Shown here one piece after another: positions 54,592-62,942 of a DNA stretch of 64,000 bases. The notes beneath the pieces are model-generated. The model was not told where the DNA came from. It did not search any database and saw nothing but the letters and a program-made list of their open reading frames with translations. The stretch is from contig CAMVDU010000008.1 in assembly GCA_947166345.1 (NCBI GenBank), positions 18,275 to 82,274 on the forward strand, in the 5' to 3' direction. The position numbers and the translations under genes are program-made. The DNA is from an uncultured Prevotellaceae bacterium (GTDB taxonomy: Bacteria > Bacteroidota > Bacteroidia > Bacteroidales > Bacteroidaceae). Position 1 is the first letter of the stretch. Every line of letters starts with the position of its first letter.

Positions 54592-56079
54592 ATGGCAAAT
54601 TTGAAATCTCTGGCCAAGGATACGGCCATCTATGGACTGTCGAGCATCGTGGGTAGGTTCTTGAACTACCTGCTGGTGCCACTTTATACCCATTATATGC
54701 CCAAAGACTCGGGCGACTATGGTATCAGCACCAATGTCTATGCCTACACGGCCCTGATACTCGTGTTGCTGACCTTTGGTATGGAGACTACGCTCTTCCG
54801 TTTTGCCAACGACAATCCTCCATCCTCCATCAACCATCAACCATCAACCATTCATTCCTGGCCCGATACCGTCTTCTCTACGGCCTTTGTCATCGTGGGG
54901 TCGCTAACGGCGTTGTTCCTTGCCCTGCTCTTTGGTTTCATAACACCCATTAGCGGAGCCCTTGGCTATGCTGACCATCCTGACTACCTGCTGATGATGG
55001 GTGTGGTGGTGGCAATGGATGCCATCCAAGCCCTGCCTTTCAGTTATCTGCGTTTCCAGAAACGCCCCATCCGCTTTGCCTCGCTGAAGCTGCTGTTCAT
55101 CGTGTTGAACATCGGCCTGAACCTCTTGTATTTCGTGGTGCTGGGCAAGACGTCAGTTTTCTACGTGTTCTTCATCAACCTGCTGTGTACGGGCTTCATC
55201 ATGCTGCTGTTCGTACCTGGGTTCTTCCATATCCACTGGCATTTCGACGGACAATTGTTGCGACGAATGCTCAGCTACTCGTGGCCCATCCTCATACTGG
55301 GTGTGGCAGGTATCCTGAACCAGGTGGCCGACAAGATTGTGTTCCCCTTGGTCTATCCCAATCAGGCACAGGCCAACGTGCAGTTGGGCATCTATGGCTC
55401 GTGTGTGAAGATTGCCATGATTATGGCGATGATCACCCAGGCCTTCCGCTATGCCTACGAACCCATTGTCTTTGCCAAGTCGAAGGATGCTGACAAGGCC
55501 GAGTACTATGCCTCAGCCATGAAATACTTCCTCATCTTCACCCTGCTGGCCTTCCTTTGTGTGGTGGGCTGGATGCCGTTGCTGAAGCATATCATCGGCG
55601 CCGACTACCGTGAGGGCCTGGGCGTGGTGCCAATCGTGATGGCGGCAGAGATCATGATGGGTGTCTATTTCAACCTGTCGTTCTGGTACAAGCTCATCGA
55701 CAAGACCATCTACGGAGCCTGGTTCTCTATGATTGGCTGTGTGGTGCTCTTTGCCGTGAACATCATCTTCATTCCGCACTATGGCTACTGGGCCTGTGCG
55801 TGGGGTGGGGTAGCCGGCTACGGAACGGCAATGGTGCTGAGTTATATTGTTGGTCAGAAGAAGAATCCCATTCCCTATCCCATGCGCGACATCTTAGTCT
55901 ATGTAGGTCTCACGCTGGTGTTCTTCGTGGGTATGACCATCATCAGCCGCCGCCTGTCCTCGTGGCCAGCCTTGGCGCTGAACACCCTCATCATCGTTTG
56001 CTTCGTGGCAGTCATCATCAAGCGCGATTTCCCCCTAAGCAGTCTCCCAGTTATTGGCAAGCGATTCAGAAAACACTAA
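54592..56079 (+). CDS. Polysaccharide flippase (MOP/Wzx type)
   Basis: 495 residues with about fourteen hydrophobic segments, starting LKSLAKDTAIYGLSSIVGRF. GRFLNYLLVPLYTHYM and SWPILILGVAGILNQVADKI are typical of polysaccharide exporters. The first periplasmic/cytosolic loop carries PPSSINHQPSTIHS, encoded by CCATCAA-type 7-bp repeats (54820-54854). Array E begins 3 bp after the stop. Confidence 0.88.
   Translation: MANLKSLAKDTAIYGLSSIVGRFLNYLLVPLYTHYMPKDSGDYGISTNVYAYTALILVLLTFGMETTLFRFANDNPPSSINHQPSTIHSWPDTVFSTAFVIVGSLTALFLALLFGFITPISGALGYADHPDYLLMMGVVVAMDAIQALPFSYLRFQKRPIRFASLKLLFIVLNIGLNLLYFVVLGKTSVFYVFFINLLCTGFIMLLFVPGFFHIHWHFDGQLLRRMLSYSWPILILGVAGILNQVADKIVFPLVYPNQAQANVQLGIYGSCVKIAMIMAMITQAFRYAYEPIVFAKSKDADKAEYYASAMKYFLIFTLLAFLCVVGWMPLLKHIIGADYREGLGVVPIVMAAEIMMGVYFNLSFWYKLIDKTIYGAWFSMIGCVVLFAVNIIFIPHYGYWACAWGGVAGYGTAMVLSYIVGQKKNPIPYPMRDILVYVGLTLVFFVGMTIISRRLSSWPALALNTLIIVCFVAVIIKRDFPLSSLPVIGKRFRKH
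54820..54854 (+). repeat. Heptamer repeat inside the flippase gene
   Basis: CCATCCT, CCATCAA x3, CCATTCA: five units at exact 7-bp pitch, in frame. Confidence 0.85.
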
Positions 56080-56082
56080 ACC

Positions 56083-56192
56083 TTCCCACGTCGGGAATGC
56101 TACCTTCCCATGTTGGGAATATCACATTCCCGCTTTGGGAACCCGCCCTTCCCGTATTGGGAATGCCCCGTTCCCGACGTGGGAATTATTTA
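56083..56192. repeat. 22-bp-pitch palindrome array E
   Basis: Five units of TTCCC-N5-GGGAA-N7 starting at 56083, 56105, 56127, 56149 and 56171. Arms are invariant, while loops and spacers vary (for example ACGTC, ATGTT, GCTTT, GTATT, GACGT). It lies directly after the flippase stop. Confidence 0.93.
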
Positions 56193-56200
56193 GGAGTTTA

Positions 56201-56227
56201 CGAAGTTAACGAAGTTATCGAAGTGTA
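56201..56227. repeat. Period-9 phrase repeat
   Basis: CGAAGTTAA, CGAAGTTAT, CGAAGTGTA, following array E. No gene in the surrounding 120 bp. Confidence 0.7.
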
Positions 56228-56347
56228 GGAGTTTAGACAATAGTCTTGTAAGCCTCTGCGGCGGTAGCAAAACATCTCGTCTTCTCGTTCTCTCGTCAAA
56301 AAAATCGTTCTCTCGTCTCTCATCTTTTTAATGTTTAATGTAAAAAT

Positions 56348-56612
56348 CCCTCATCCCTCACATAATCGTTGGAAACGCCTTTCTACAAAGGCTTTTCCGA
56401 ACGGGAGGGTTGTTTCTTAACCCTCACATTACCCTCACATTACCCTCCCTTCGACGTTAATCATTCTTATCCTGCGGCTCTCCCAATCTGCTGACGCTCA
56501 TGTGAGGGTAATGTGAGGGTAATGTGAGGGTAATGTGAGGGATTTTTTCAACCCCTCACATGCCGAATCCCCTTTACACAAAGGGCTTTCCAGCGATTAT
56601 ATGAGGGTTGAG
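56348..56612. mobile_element. MITE-like element F with 11-bp repeats
   Basis: Imperfect terminal inverted repeats (left CCCTCACATAATCG near 56355, right CGATTATATGAGGG near 56594). Each carries a small hairpin (CCTTT..ACAAAGG). Inside, CCCTCACATTA repeats at 56421 and 56432 and its complement TGTGAGGGTAA at 56501, 56512, 56523 and 56534: an 11-bp pitch. No ORF. Confidence 0.7.
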
Positions 56613-56655
56613 AGTTTTTTTGCGATAAACTTCAAAAAACGGTCCTGAAATCGTT

Positions 56656-56775
56656 TTATCTAATCGCGACCTTGATACTCTTTTCTCCAATCTTTATTAT
56701 TACTACGCTACCAGTCTGAAGAGTGGTATTGATCATTGCGCTCTTCACCAAATGTTCAGACGGGAAAATGATCAT
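56656..56775 (-). CDS. Possible 39-residue ORF
   Basis: MIIFPSEHLVKSAMINTTLQ then TGSVVIIKIGEKSIKVAIR. The ATG overlaps the dispersed TGATCATT repeat and immediately follows the TAA of the upstream gene (TAAATG), so it could be translationally coupled. No family recognised. It may instead be the 3' remnant of a larger gene. Confidence 0.3.
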   Translation of the reverse strand: MIIFPSEHLVKSAMINTTLQTGSVVIIKIGEKSIKVAIR

Positions 56776-57303
56776 TTAGACCCCATCAATTTTATATACT
56801 ATAGTGTTATATGGATACGATATTCTTTTAATACCATATGGTCTGTCTATGCCACGACAATACTTTGTAATAACTTTCTGCTCGTAGATTTTAATAATAT
56901 CATGCCAACTAAAAGTGTTTCTGCATGTATTATCATCATACTCTTTTTCTTTATAGAATACTATGGTGAATGTCTGATTTGGAAAAAGACACTTTATAAA
57001 AAGTCGTATAGATGTTGAGGGCTTCCACCAACAGTTGTCGATGTTAGCAGATGTTGCAATGTGAAAAAAAGAAGAACATTCAGGACAATGCCCTTTCATA
57101 AGATATTTTTTTATGTAAAGCCCCTCATCCTCAACATTTTTGTCGTCGAACCAAATCCACAGAGTGTCCTCTTCATTATTATTGATAGAAACAATTATCT
57201 GTTCTGCCTGAAAATCATTATATTCCACGATGACAGTATCAGCTTTTATTTCATATGCATAGGAATTCAAATGCATGAATGAAAAAAATAAAAAGAGAAT
57301 CAT
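56776..57303 (-). CDS. Exported protein of unknown function
   Basis: 175 residues from ATG 57303 (MILFLFFSFMHLNSYAYEIK, signal peptide). The mature part has TVIVEYNDFQAEQIIVSIN, ECSSFFHIATS and a basic C-terminal half. The frame is open upstream to 57396 in the dispersed repeat, which would give a non-signal N-terminus. Low GC and lone position in a repeat island suggest acquisition. No family assigned. Confidence 0.55.
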   Translation of the reverse strand: MILFLFFSFMHLNSYAYEIKADTVIVEYNDFQAEQIIVSINNNEEDTLWIWFDDKNVEDEGLYIKKYLMKGHCPECSSFFHIATSANIDNCWWKPSTSIRLFIKCLFPNQTFTIVFYKEKEYDDNTCRNTFSWHDIIKIYEQKVITKYCRGIDRPYGIKRISYPYNTIVYKIDGV

Positions 57304-57375
57304 AGTTACAGGTTTTTGATACCTCCCACGACTCTCGCTTCGTAGTCTTCCTCTTTTTATCATATGGTTTCCGTC

Positions 57376-57415
57376 TTTTCTCTTTAAAGTGATCATTTAG
57401 CCCCCAACGATCTAA
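57376..57415. repeat. Dispersed hairpin repeat, copy 2
   Basis: TTTTCTCTTTAAAGTGATC, then ATTTAGCCCCCAACGATC. TGATCATT pairs with AACGATC across the loop. It ends exactly at the toxin gene stop. Closely similar to 58039-58080; a truncated copy is at 56764-56790. Confidence 0.75.
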
Positions 57416-57688
57416 TCACTTGTCATCATAATGCCCATAGGCAGAAAGCACATCTACGTAAACTTCAGTTTCGAAGATTTCATAAATCAACCTATGCTTT
57501 TTGGTAATGGTACGGCTCCACTGACCAGTACGGTCACCTTTCAACTGTTCGGGGTGTCCCGTTCCAGTTTGAGGATGGTGCATCAACTCGTTGAGCAGTT
57601 TAACTGCTTTCTTATAAGCCGCAGGCTCGCTGCGTCGCAGCTTTGCCAAATCTTCTTCTGCCTTCGTCGAATAAACAAGTTCGTACAT
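57416..57688 (-). CDS. YoeB/Txe-family mRNA interferase toxin
   Basis: 90 residues. The family core is GHPEQLKGDRTGQWSRTI, followed by HRLIYEIFETEVYVDVLS and the C-terminal AYGHYDDK with the catalytic-type His-Tyr. Ribosome-dependent RNase in the family. Starts 2 bp after the antitoxin ends. Confidence 0.88.
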   Translation of the reverse strand: MYELVYSTKAEEDLAKLRRSEPAAYKKAVKLLNELMHHPQTGTGHPEQLKGDRTGQWSRTITKKHRLIYEIFETEVYVDVLSAYGHYDDK

Positions 57689-57690
57689 AG

Positions 57691-57936
57691 TCAGAGAGAA
57701 TTAAGCCAAGCGTTCATTTCTTCAGGGTTTGAAAACCGTTTACCTTTACCCTGTCTTATTTCCTCGCGAGCTTTATCTACTCTTGCAAAGAATTCTTCCT
57801 TCGTCATCAACGTCGGGTCTTCCTTCTCTGCTGCCAGCTTGCGCAGATATTTGGCAGCTCGTCTCAGCAAGTTTTCATCATCTGCTATGATACTCATATT
57901 GCGGAGCAATTCGGCATTCATCTGTATTGCAGTCAT
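57691..57936 (-). CDS. Cognate antitoxin
   Basis: 81 residues. An N-terminal helical region (MTAIQMNAELLRNMSIIADD, LLRRAAKYLRKLAAEKED) that probably binds DNA or dimerises is followed by an extended acidic/basic tail (FFARVDKAREEIRQGKGKRF) that would wrap the toxin. It does not look like classical YefM. Role inferred from the overlapping toxin gene. Confidence 0.78.
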   Translation of the reverse strand: MTAIQMNAELLRNMSIIADDENLLRRAAKYLRKLAAEKEDPTLMTKEEFFARVDKAREEIRQGKGKRFSNPEEMNAWLNSL

Positions 57937-57961
57937 AACTCTTATTATTTGATTTCGGTGG

Positions 57962-57992
57962 CAAAATTAAGAAAAAACTCTGAATTGGCAAA
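57962..57992 (-). promoter_or_regulatory. Promoter of toxin-antitoxin operon
   Basis: TTTG (57989-57992), 19-nt gap, TAATTTTG (57962-57969) on the minus strand. Confidence 0.8.
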
Positions 57993-58038
57993 CTAATAAT
58001 GCTACAAAAGTACACAATTCTTTTGCATCCACCAAAGG

Positions 58039-58080
58039 TTTTCTCTTAAAAGTGATCATTCAGAACCGCAACGATCATAA
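58039..58080. repeat. Dispersed hairpin repeat, copy 3
   Basis: TTTTCTCTTAAAAGTGATC, then ATTCAGAACCGCAACGATC. On the minus strand UGAUCGUU pairs with AAUGAUCA (8 bp with one G-U). It flanks the toxin operon on its upstream side. Confidence 0.75.
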
Positions 58081-58126
58081 ATCTCCAGATAATCAGAGAA
58101 AGACAGTTTTTTGAAAGGTTTCTTCA

Positions 58127-58365
58127 TTTTTTTCCAAGACTTAACATTGAAAAAGGAAAAAGTCCCTGTTTATGGGCCTTTCTAGCGATTTTCGGGGTCC
58201 AAAGACCTAATGTAACACCTAACATAGACCTAACATAGAGGTAACGTTAGGTCTATGTTAGGTCTATGTTAACTCTTATGTTAGGTGTTGAAGGGTGTTT
58301 TTAATGTCTAACAGGCTGAAAACCAAGTTATTGGCATTTTTCAATGTTAAGTCTTGGGAAAAACA
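58127..58365. mobile_element. MITE-like element G with 11-bp repeats
   Basis: Perfect 21-bp inverted arms: 58134-58154 (starts CCAAGACTTAACATTG) and 58337-58357. The centre is ACCTAACATAG x2, AGGTAACGTTA, GGTCTATGTTA x2, a symmetric 11-bp-pitch palindrome (58217-58271). No ORF. Confidence 0.75.
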
Positions 58366-58371
58366 ACAAAA

Positions 58372-58460
58372 GTGCGTCAAAAAAGTGCGTCACTTACTTC
58401 CAGAAACTGCGTCATTCTCTCCCAGGAAGTGACGCACTTTCTCAGAGCAAATGACGCAGA
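58372..58460. repeat. 22-bp-pitch array H1
   Basis: GCGTC at 58374, 58387 and 58409, then its complement GACGC at 58431 and 58453. The last four are exactly 22 bp apart. AAAGTGCGTCA words match array A. Confidence 0.82.
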
Positions 58461-58495
58461 TGCTTCGAGCAAAAAAAAAACGCTTCTCAAGCAAG

Positions 58496-58620
58496 GAGCG
58501 TCTCGGTGGAGGGCGCCGAGCGTCACCTTGGTGAGCAAGGGGTATCACCATAGTTTGTACGGAGACGCTCCTTGCGATGCTTCGAGACGCTCCTTGGTGG
58601 GGTCGAGAGACGCTCGTTGC
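58496..58620. repeat. 22-bp-pitch array H2
   Basis: GAGCGTCTC (58496), GAGCGTCAC (58518), a degenerate unit (58540), GAGACGCTCC (58562) and GAGACGCTCC (58584), all 22 bp apart, then one more 23 bp on. Shares its words with array B, 39 kb away. Confidence 0.9.
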
Positions 58621-58719
58621 CAAAAAAGTGTAATCATCTGAAGGAGGGCATGGGATCAGCGGGGTCAAAAAAGATTTCGATAAAAGCAAAAAAAATAATT
58701 TTTTCTCGAAAAAAATGGC

Positions 58720-58727
58720 TATATTTG
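58720..58727 (+). promoter_or_regulatory. -7 box at CDF exporter start
   Basis: TATATTTG ending 8 nt before ATG 58736; predicted leader of a few nucleotides. No -33 TTTG. Confidence 0.45.
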
Positions 58728-58735
58728 CAGCCGAT

Positions 58736-59647
58736 ATGGAGAGACAACGCGAGATATACAAGGTAACGTTGGTTGGCGGCGCCGTCAATGTGGTGCTGCT
58801 CGTCTTCAAGTTTGTAGCCGGCATCCTCGGCCATAGTGCTGCGATGGTGGCTGATGCCGTCCACTCGCTCAGCGACTTCGTAACCGACGTCGTCGTCATT
58901 GCCTTCGTCCGCATCAGTGGCAAGCCCAAGGACAAGTCGCACGACTATGGTCACGCCAAGTACGAGACGCTGGCTATGACCATTATCGGTATGGTTCTCC
59001 TCGTGGTAGCTGTGGGCATTGTCTATGGTGGTGTGGTGAAGATTGTGGTGTGGACTGGTGGCGCGCAGTTAGAGGCGCCCGGCTGGCTGGCACTATGGGC
59101 CGCCTTGCTGTCTATCGTGCTCAAGGAGGCCGTCTATCGCTACTCGATGGTGAAGGCACGCCAGCTGCAGTCGCAGGCCGTCAAAGCCAATGCGTGGCAC
59201 CATCGCAGCGACGCCTTCTCGTCGATAGGTACGGCAGTGGGTATCGGTGGCGCCATTCTGCTGGGGCAGCGCTGGACGGTGCTCGACCCTGTGGCCTCCG
59301 TCATTGTGGGACTCTTTATCATCAAGGTGGCCTTCTTCCTGCTGCGCGACGGCATCGGAGACCTCACAGAACAGTCACTGCCCGACGAAGTGGAAGACGA
59401 AATCCTGCGCTTGGCAGGCTCCGTCGATGGTGTCACCATGCCCCACGACCTGCGTACCCGACGGTTGGGCAACCACTACGCTATTGAGTTGCACATCCTC
59501 ATGGACCCCGATATCACCCTGCGAGAAGCACATGATAAAGCCTCAGAAGTGGAGGCACTCCTAAGGCTTCATTATGGTAACGAGACGCACATCGCCGTGC
59601 ATGTTGAGCCTCGTGGTTTAGCCTCAGAAAAACCGAGGAAAGGATGA
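58736..59647 (+). CDS. Cation diffusion facilitator (metal exporter)
   Basis: 303 residues from ATG 58736 (MERQREIYKVTLVGGAVNVV). Six membrane helices with the metal-site motifs ADAVHSLSDFVTD and ANAWHHRSDAFSS (HxxxD pairs), HDYGHAKYE in the first loop and a cytoplasmic ferredoxin-like C-terminal domain (YAIELHILMDPDITLREAHD; IAVHVEP). Probably exports zinc, iron or manganese in exchange for protons. An ATG at 58715 would be inside the promoter. Confidence 0.93.
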   Translation: MERQREIYKVTLVGGAVNVVLLVFKFVAGILGHSAAMVADAVHSLSDFVTDVVVIAFVRISGKPKDKSHDYGHAKYETLAMTIIGMVLLVVAVGIVYGGVVKIVVWTGGAQLEAPGWLALWAALLSIVLKEAVYRYSMVKARQLQSQAVKANAWHHRSDAFSSIGTAVGIGGAILLGQRWTVLDPVASVIVGLFIIKVAFFLLRDGIGDLTEQSLPDEVEDEILRLAGSVDGVTMPHDLRTRRLGNHYAIELHILMDPDITLREAHDKASEVEALLRLHYGNETHIAVHVEPRGLASEKPRKG

Positions 59648-59684
59648 AAGAAAGAAAAACGAAAACAAAGAATTTATAAACAAC

Positions 59685-61766
59685 ATGAAAAGAACAATTT
59701 TTTCCTTGATGATGGGCCTGGCCGCAATGACGGCAAGTGCCGACGAGGGCATGTGGACACTCTACAATCTGCCACAGGCCGTCTATGAGCAAATGAAGGG
59801 CTATGGCTATGAACTGCCCTATGACAAGCTGTATCAGGCCGACGATGCTATCATGAAGTCGGTGGTGAACTTCTCGGGCTACTGCTCGGGTGTGGTGGTA
59901 TCGCCCGACGGACTGGTGTTTACCAACCACCACTGTGGCTTCGAGGCCATTCGCTCGCACAGCACCGTGGAGCACGACTACATGCTGAATGGATTTATTG
60001 CCCGCAGCTATGCCGAGGAACTGCCCAATAGGGATATGTTCGTGTCGTTCATGGTGGAGCAGAAAGATGTGACCGACCAGGTGCTGACGCCAGCCTTCGA
60101 AGCGATGAATGCTGAAGAACAGGAAATGTTCCTGGACTCTCTGGAGAACGCGATGTCGATGGAGGTGAAGGCCCAAGACCCCACGCTGCGTCTGGAGCTG
60201 AAGCCTTTCTATGAGGGCAACAGCTACTATGCTACGACCTATCGTGACTTCACCGATCTGCGTCTGGTGTTTGCCATTCCCAAGTCGATGGGTAAGTTTG
60301 GTGGTGAGACCGACAACTGGATGTGGCCGCGTCAGACCTGCGACTTCTCCGTGTTCCGCATCTATGCCGATCCCGATACCAACGGGCCTGCAGAGTACTC
60401 AGAAAGGAACGTACCCTATCATCCTGAGCATTGGGCCCAGGTGTCAACCGAAGGCTATGAGGAAGGCTCGTTCTCGATGACGATGGGCTATCCTGGCAGC
60501 ACGAGCCGCTATCTGTCGAGCTACGGCATTGAGGAGCGTTATGCCCAGAATGCCGTGCGTGCACAGGTTCGTGGTGTGAAGCAGGAGGTGATGAAGCGCC
60601 ACATGGATGCTTCGGAGGCTGTGCGCATCAAGTACGACTCGAAGTATGCCCAGTCGTCCAACTACTGGAAGAACTCCATCGGCATGAACAAATGTATTGA
60701 TTCCATCGGTCTGATAGGACAGAAACAGGCCTTCGAGGAGCAGATCAGCCGTTGGCAGGAGCAGACAGGCTATCTGAAGGATGAGCTGGACTTTGACAAG
60801 ATGAAGGCCCTCTATGCGGAGCGTACAGAGGTGATGAAGGCCTACATGAACTTTATAGAGACCTTCTACCGTAATGACGAGTTGTCGATGCGTGCTCTGC
60901 GTGCACACAACGGTTTACGCCCCAAGGGTAAGGGCAAACGCCAGCATATCAGCTTTGCCGACAATAGCGAGACGTGGGACTACAATACTGATCGCGAGAT
61001 TTTGGGCACCCTGCTCGAAAACTACCGTAAGCAGACTACGAACCCAGACTACCTGCCTGCGTTCTACACAGAGGTCATCGACAAGAAATATGGTGGTGAC
61101 TGTCAGGCCTTTGCCAATGCCTTATATACCCAGTCAAAGCTGCTGAAGAAGAATGCCCGCCTCTATCCGCTGAAGAAGTCGTTCATGAAAGATGCTGGTA
61201 TCAGCTATGGTCTTGAACTGACAGAATTGATTCATCAACTCTCGGCCAAGCTGCGAATAAACAGCGACTCCATCGATGCTCAGGAGCGTCTGCTCTGTGC
61301 TGCCAAGTTGCGCATGGAACAAGACAAGCCTCACTATAGCGATGCCAACTTCACCATGCGCCTGTCGTATGGTCAGGTGAAGGAGTACAACCTGGGCGGT
61401 AAGCCCTCGGGCTACTACACGTCGGCACCCAGTCTGGTGGAGAAGATGAAAAAGGCCGATGAAAATGAGGAGTATCGCGTGGAACCCGAGATTCAGAAGC
61501 TCTTCGAGGGCGAACAGGACCTGAAGCTCTGTTTCCTGACAACCAACGACATCACAGGCGGCAACTCAGGATCGCCTATGTTCGATGGCAAGAACCGTCT
61601 GATAGGTCTGGCCTTCGACGGCAACTGGGACTCGTTGTCAAGTGACATCTTCTTCGACTCGAAACTGGCCCGTTGTATCGGCGTCGATATGCGTTATGTC
61701 ATTTATATGATGTACCGCTGGGGACATGCCTATCGTCTGTTGAACGAGATGAACGTGCTGCGTTAA
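59685..61766 (+). CDS. S46 serine dipeptidyl-peptidase, DPP7-like
   Basis: 693 residues with a signal peptide (MKRTIFSLMMGLAAMTASA). Chymotrypsin-like catalytic His83 is in TNHHCGFEAI and Ser628 is in TGGNSGSPMF. The residue 18 positions after the serine (AFDGNW) is Gly, as in Porphyromonas DPP7; the acidic-specific DPP11 has Arg there. So preference for non-acidic P1 residues is predicted. Releases dipeptides from peptides in the periplasm for peptide nutrition. Confidence 0.9.
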   Translation: MKRTIFSLMMGLAAMTASADEGMWTLYNLPQAVYEQMKGYGYELPYDKLYQADDAIMKSVVNFSGYCSGVVVSPDGLVFTNHHCGFEAIRSHSTVEHDYMLNGFIARSYAEELPNRDMFVSFMVEQKDVTDQVLTPAFEAMNAEEQEMFLDSLENAMSMEVKAQDPTLRLELKPFYEGNSYYATTYRDFTDLRLVFAIPKSMGKFGGETDNWMWPRQTCDFSVFRIYADPDTNGPAEYSERNVPYHPEHWAQVSTEGYEEGSFSMTMGYPGSTSRYLSSYGIEERYAQNAVRAQVRGVKQEVMKRHMDASEAVRIKYDSKYAQSSNYWKNSIGMNKCIDSIGLIGQKQAFEEQISRWQEQTGYLKDELDFDKMKALYAERTEVMKAYMNFIETFYRNDELSMRALRAHNGLRPKGKGKRQHISFADNSETWDYNTDREILGTLLENYRKQTTNPDYLPAFYTEVIDKKYGGDCQAFANALYTQSKLLKKNARLYPLKKSFMKDAGISYGLELTELIHQLSAKLRINSDSIDAQERLLCAAKLRMEQDKPHYSDANFTMRLSYGQVKEYNLGGKPSGYYTSAPSLVEKMKKADENEEYRVEPEIQKLFEGEQDLKLCFLTTNDITGGNSGSPMFDGKNRLIGLAFDGNWDSLSSDIFFDSKLARCIGVDMRYVIYMMYRWGHAYRLLNEMNVLR

Positions 61767-61787
61767 AACAGAAAAGCGAACATACAA

Positions 61788-61820
61788 AAAAGCCGCGAAC
61801 CAATGACGATTCGCGGCTTT
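61788..61820. terminator. Bidirectional terminator between S46 gene and rnc
   Basis: AAAGCCGCGAA (61789-61799) pairs with TTCGCGGCTTT (61810-61820), with A-tract before and T-rich tail after. Confidence 0.85.
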
Positions 61821-61833
61821 CTTGTTGTGTTTG

Positions 61834-62886
61834 TTATTCGTCTGCAAAGGCAGCCGCTTCTGCTGCGGCAATAATCTCTTCGCGCGAAAGATCGGGTTTC
61901 AGGTGGGAGATGTCGGAAAGGTCGAAGTCATCGACCTCCACCGAGGTCTCCACAGGAGAGGTCCTATCAGACTCCATGTTCTCCAATTTCTTGGTGGACT
62001 TTGTATGCCCACGCTCTTCACCTTCTTTGGAGGAATCGGGAGAGGTTATAATAAACTCCTGTTCCTTCTCCAGGTCGGGTGCCGCCATCGTGGGTTCCTC
62101 TTCCATCTTCGTGCGTTCTGACTTAGCTTGGAAGATGGCATCGATGAACTGTGGCTCACGACGCAGACGTTGCAGCGTCTCCTTGGAGGCCTCCTGCTGG
62201 GCTTCCTTCTTGGAATAGCCTTTACCTTTGCCGCCCTCTATGCCTTCAACCATCACAACGAAGCCAAAGACAGGCGACCCCTTCTCATCAACGCTCTCCT
62301 TTTGCATCTTGAAGTCCATGCGTACACGGTTCTTCTGGGTCCACTCTAAGAGCTTCGACTTGAAGTTGACCTCCTTGTAGGCCACCTTATCGATATTGAC
62401 CATCTGGGCCAAGATACGTTTCTTCATGAAACGCATGACAGCATCGTAGCCTTGATCCAGATAGATGGCGCCGACAAGTGCCTCAAAGGCGTTGCCAGCC
62501 ATATAGCTGTTGTGGGAACGCTGTTGACCACTGGAATGAATCAGTTCGGTGAGTCCCATCTCCTGTGCTATTTTCCCTAACGACTCGCGGCTGACCAACT
62601 TTGAACGGGTGTTGGTCAGGAAGCCTTCGCGTTTGGCGCTGAAATGCGAGAAGACGATATGTCCCACCACGGCATCGAGCACAGCATCGCCCAGGAACTC
62701 CAACCGTTCGTTGTGGAGCGGGCGTCCTTTGTCGTTCTTGGCCCCAGTACTCTTATGCGTCAGGGCCACCTTGTAATACTCGATGTTGTGGGGGTAGAAA
62801 CCGATAATCTCGCGAAGGGAAGAAAAAAGCTCCTTCTCCTTGCGGAAAGGGAGCTTAATACGGTCGATGATATCGTTAAGCCTCAT
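61834..62886 (-). CDS. rnc: Ribonuclease III with long acidic tail
   Basis: 350 residues from ATG 62886 (MRLNDIIDRIKLPF). The nuclease signature is NERLEFLGDAVLDAVV, with NAFEALVGAIYLDQGY for the second metal site; a dsRNA-binding domain (NFKSKLLEWTQKNR to KKEAQQEASKETLQ) follows. About 95 extra C-terminal residues, rich in Glu/Asp/Ser (EEEPTMAAPDLEKEQEF ... EEIIAAAEAAAFADE), have no counterpart in short RNase III proteins. Processes rRNA and structured mRNAs. Follows fabF by 56 bp. Confidence 0.93.
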   Translation of the reverse strand: MRLNDIIDRIKLPFRKEKELFSSLREIIGFYPHNIEYYKVALTHKSTGAKNDKGRPLHNERLEFLGDAVLDAVVGHIVFSHFSAKREGFLTNTRSKLVSRESLGKIAQEMGLTELIHSSGQQRSHNSYMAGNAFEALVGAIYLDQGYDAVMRFMKKRILAQMVNIDKVAYKEVNFKSKLLEWTQKNRVRMDFKMQKESVDEKGSPVFGFVVMVEGIEGGKGKGYSKKEAQQEASKETLQRLRREPQFIDAIFQAKSERTKMEEEPTMAAPDLEKEQEFIITSPDSSKEGEERGHTKSTKKLENMESDRTSPVETSVEVDDFDLSDISHLKPDLSREEIIAAAEAAAFADE

Positions 62887-62942
62887 ACTTATCTTCGATG
62901 AACTTTCTTTCGTTCGAAAATGAAAGCACGCTTTCATTTTTC

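Noticed and set aside
57982..58059. Minus-strand frame MITFKRKPLVDAKE starting in hairpin repeat copy 3
   Set aside because: Only about 25 residues, ends inside the antitoxin promoter region and resembles no protein.
58208..58290. Possible CRISPR-like repeat run (CCTAACATAG words)
   Set aside because: Units are 11 bp, contiguous and inverted around a centre, with no unique spacers or cas genes.
58715..58735. Upstream ATG of the CDF exporter
   Set aside because: It lies within the TATATTTG promoter box, so it would not be transcribed from it.
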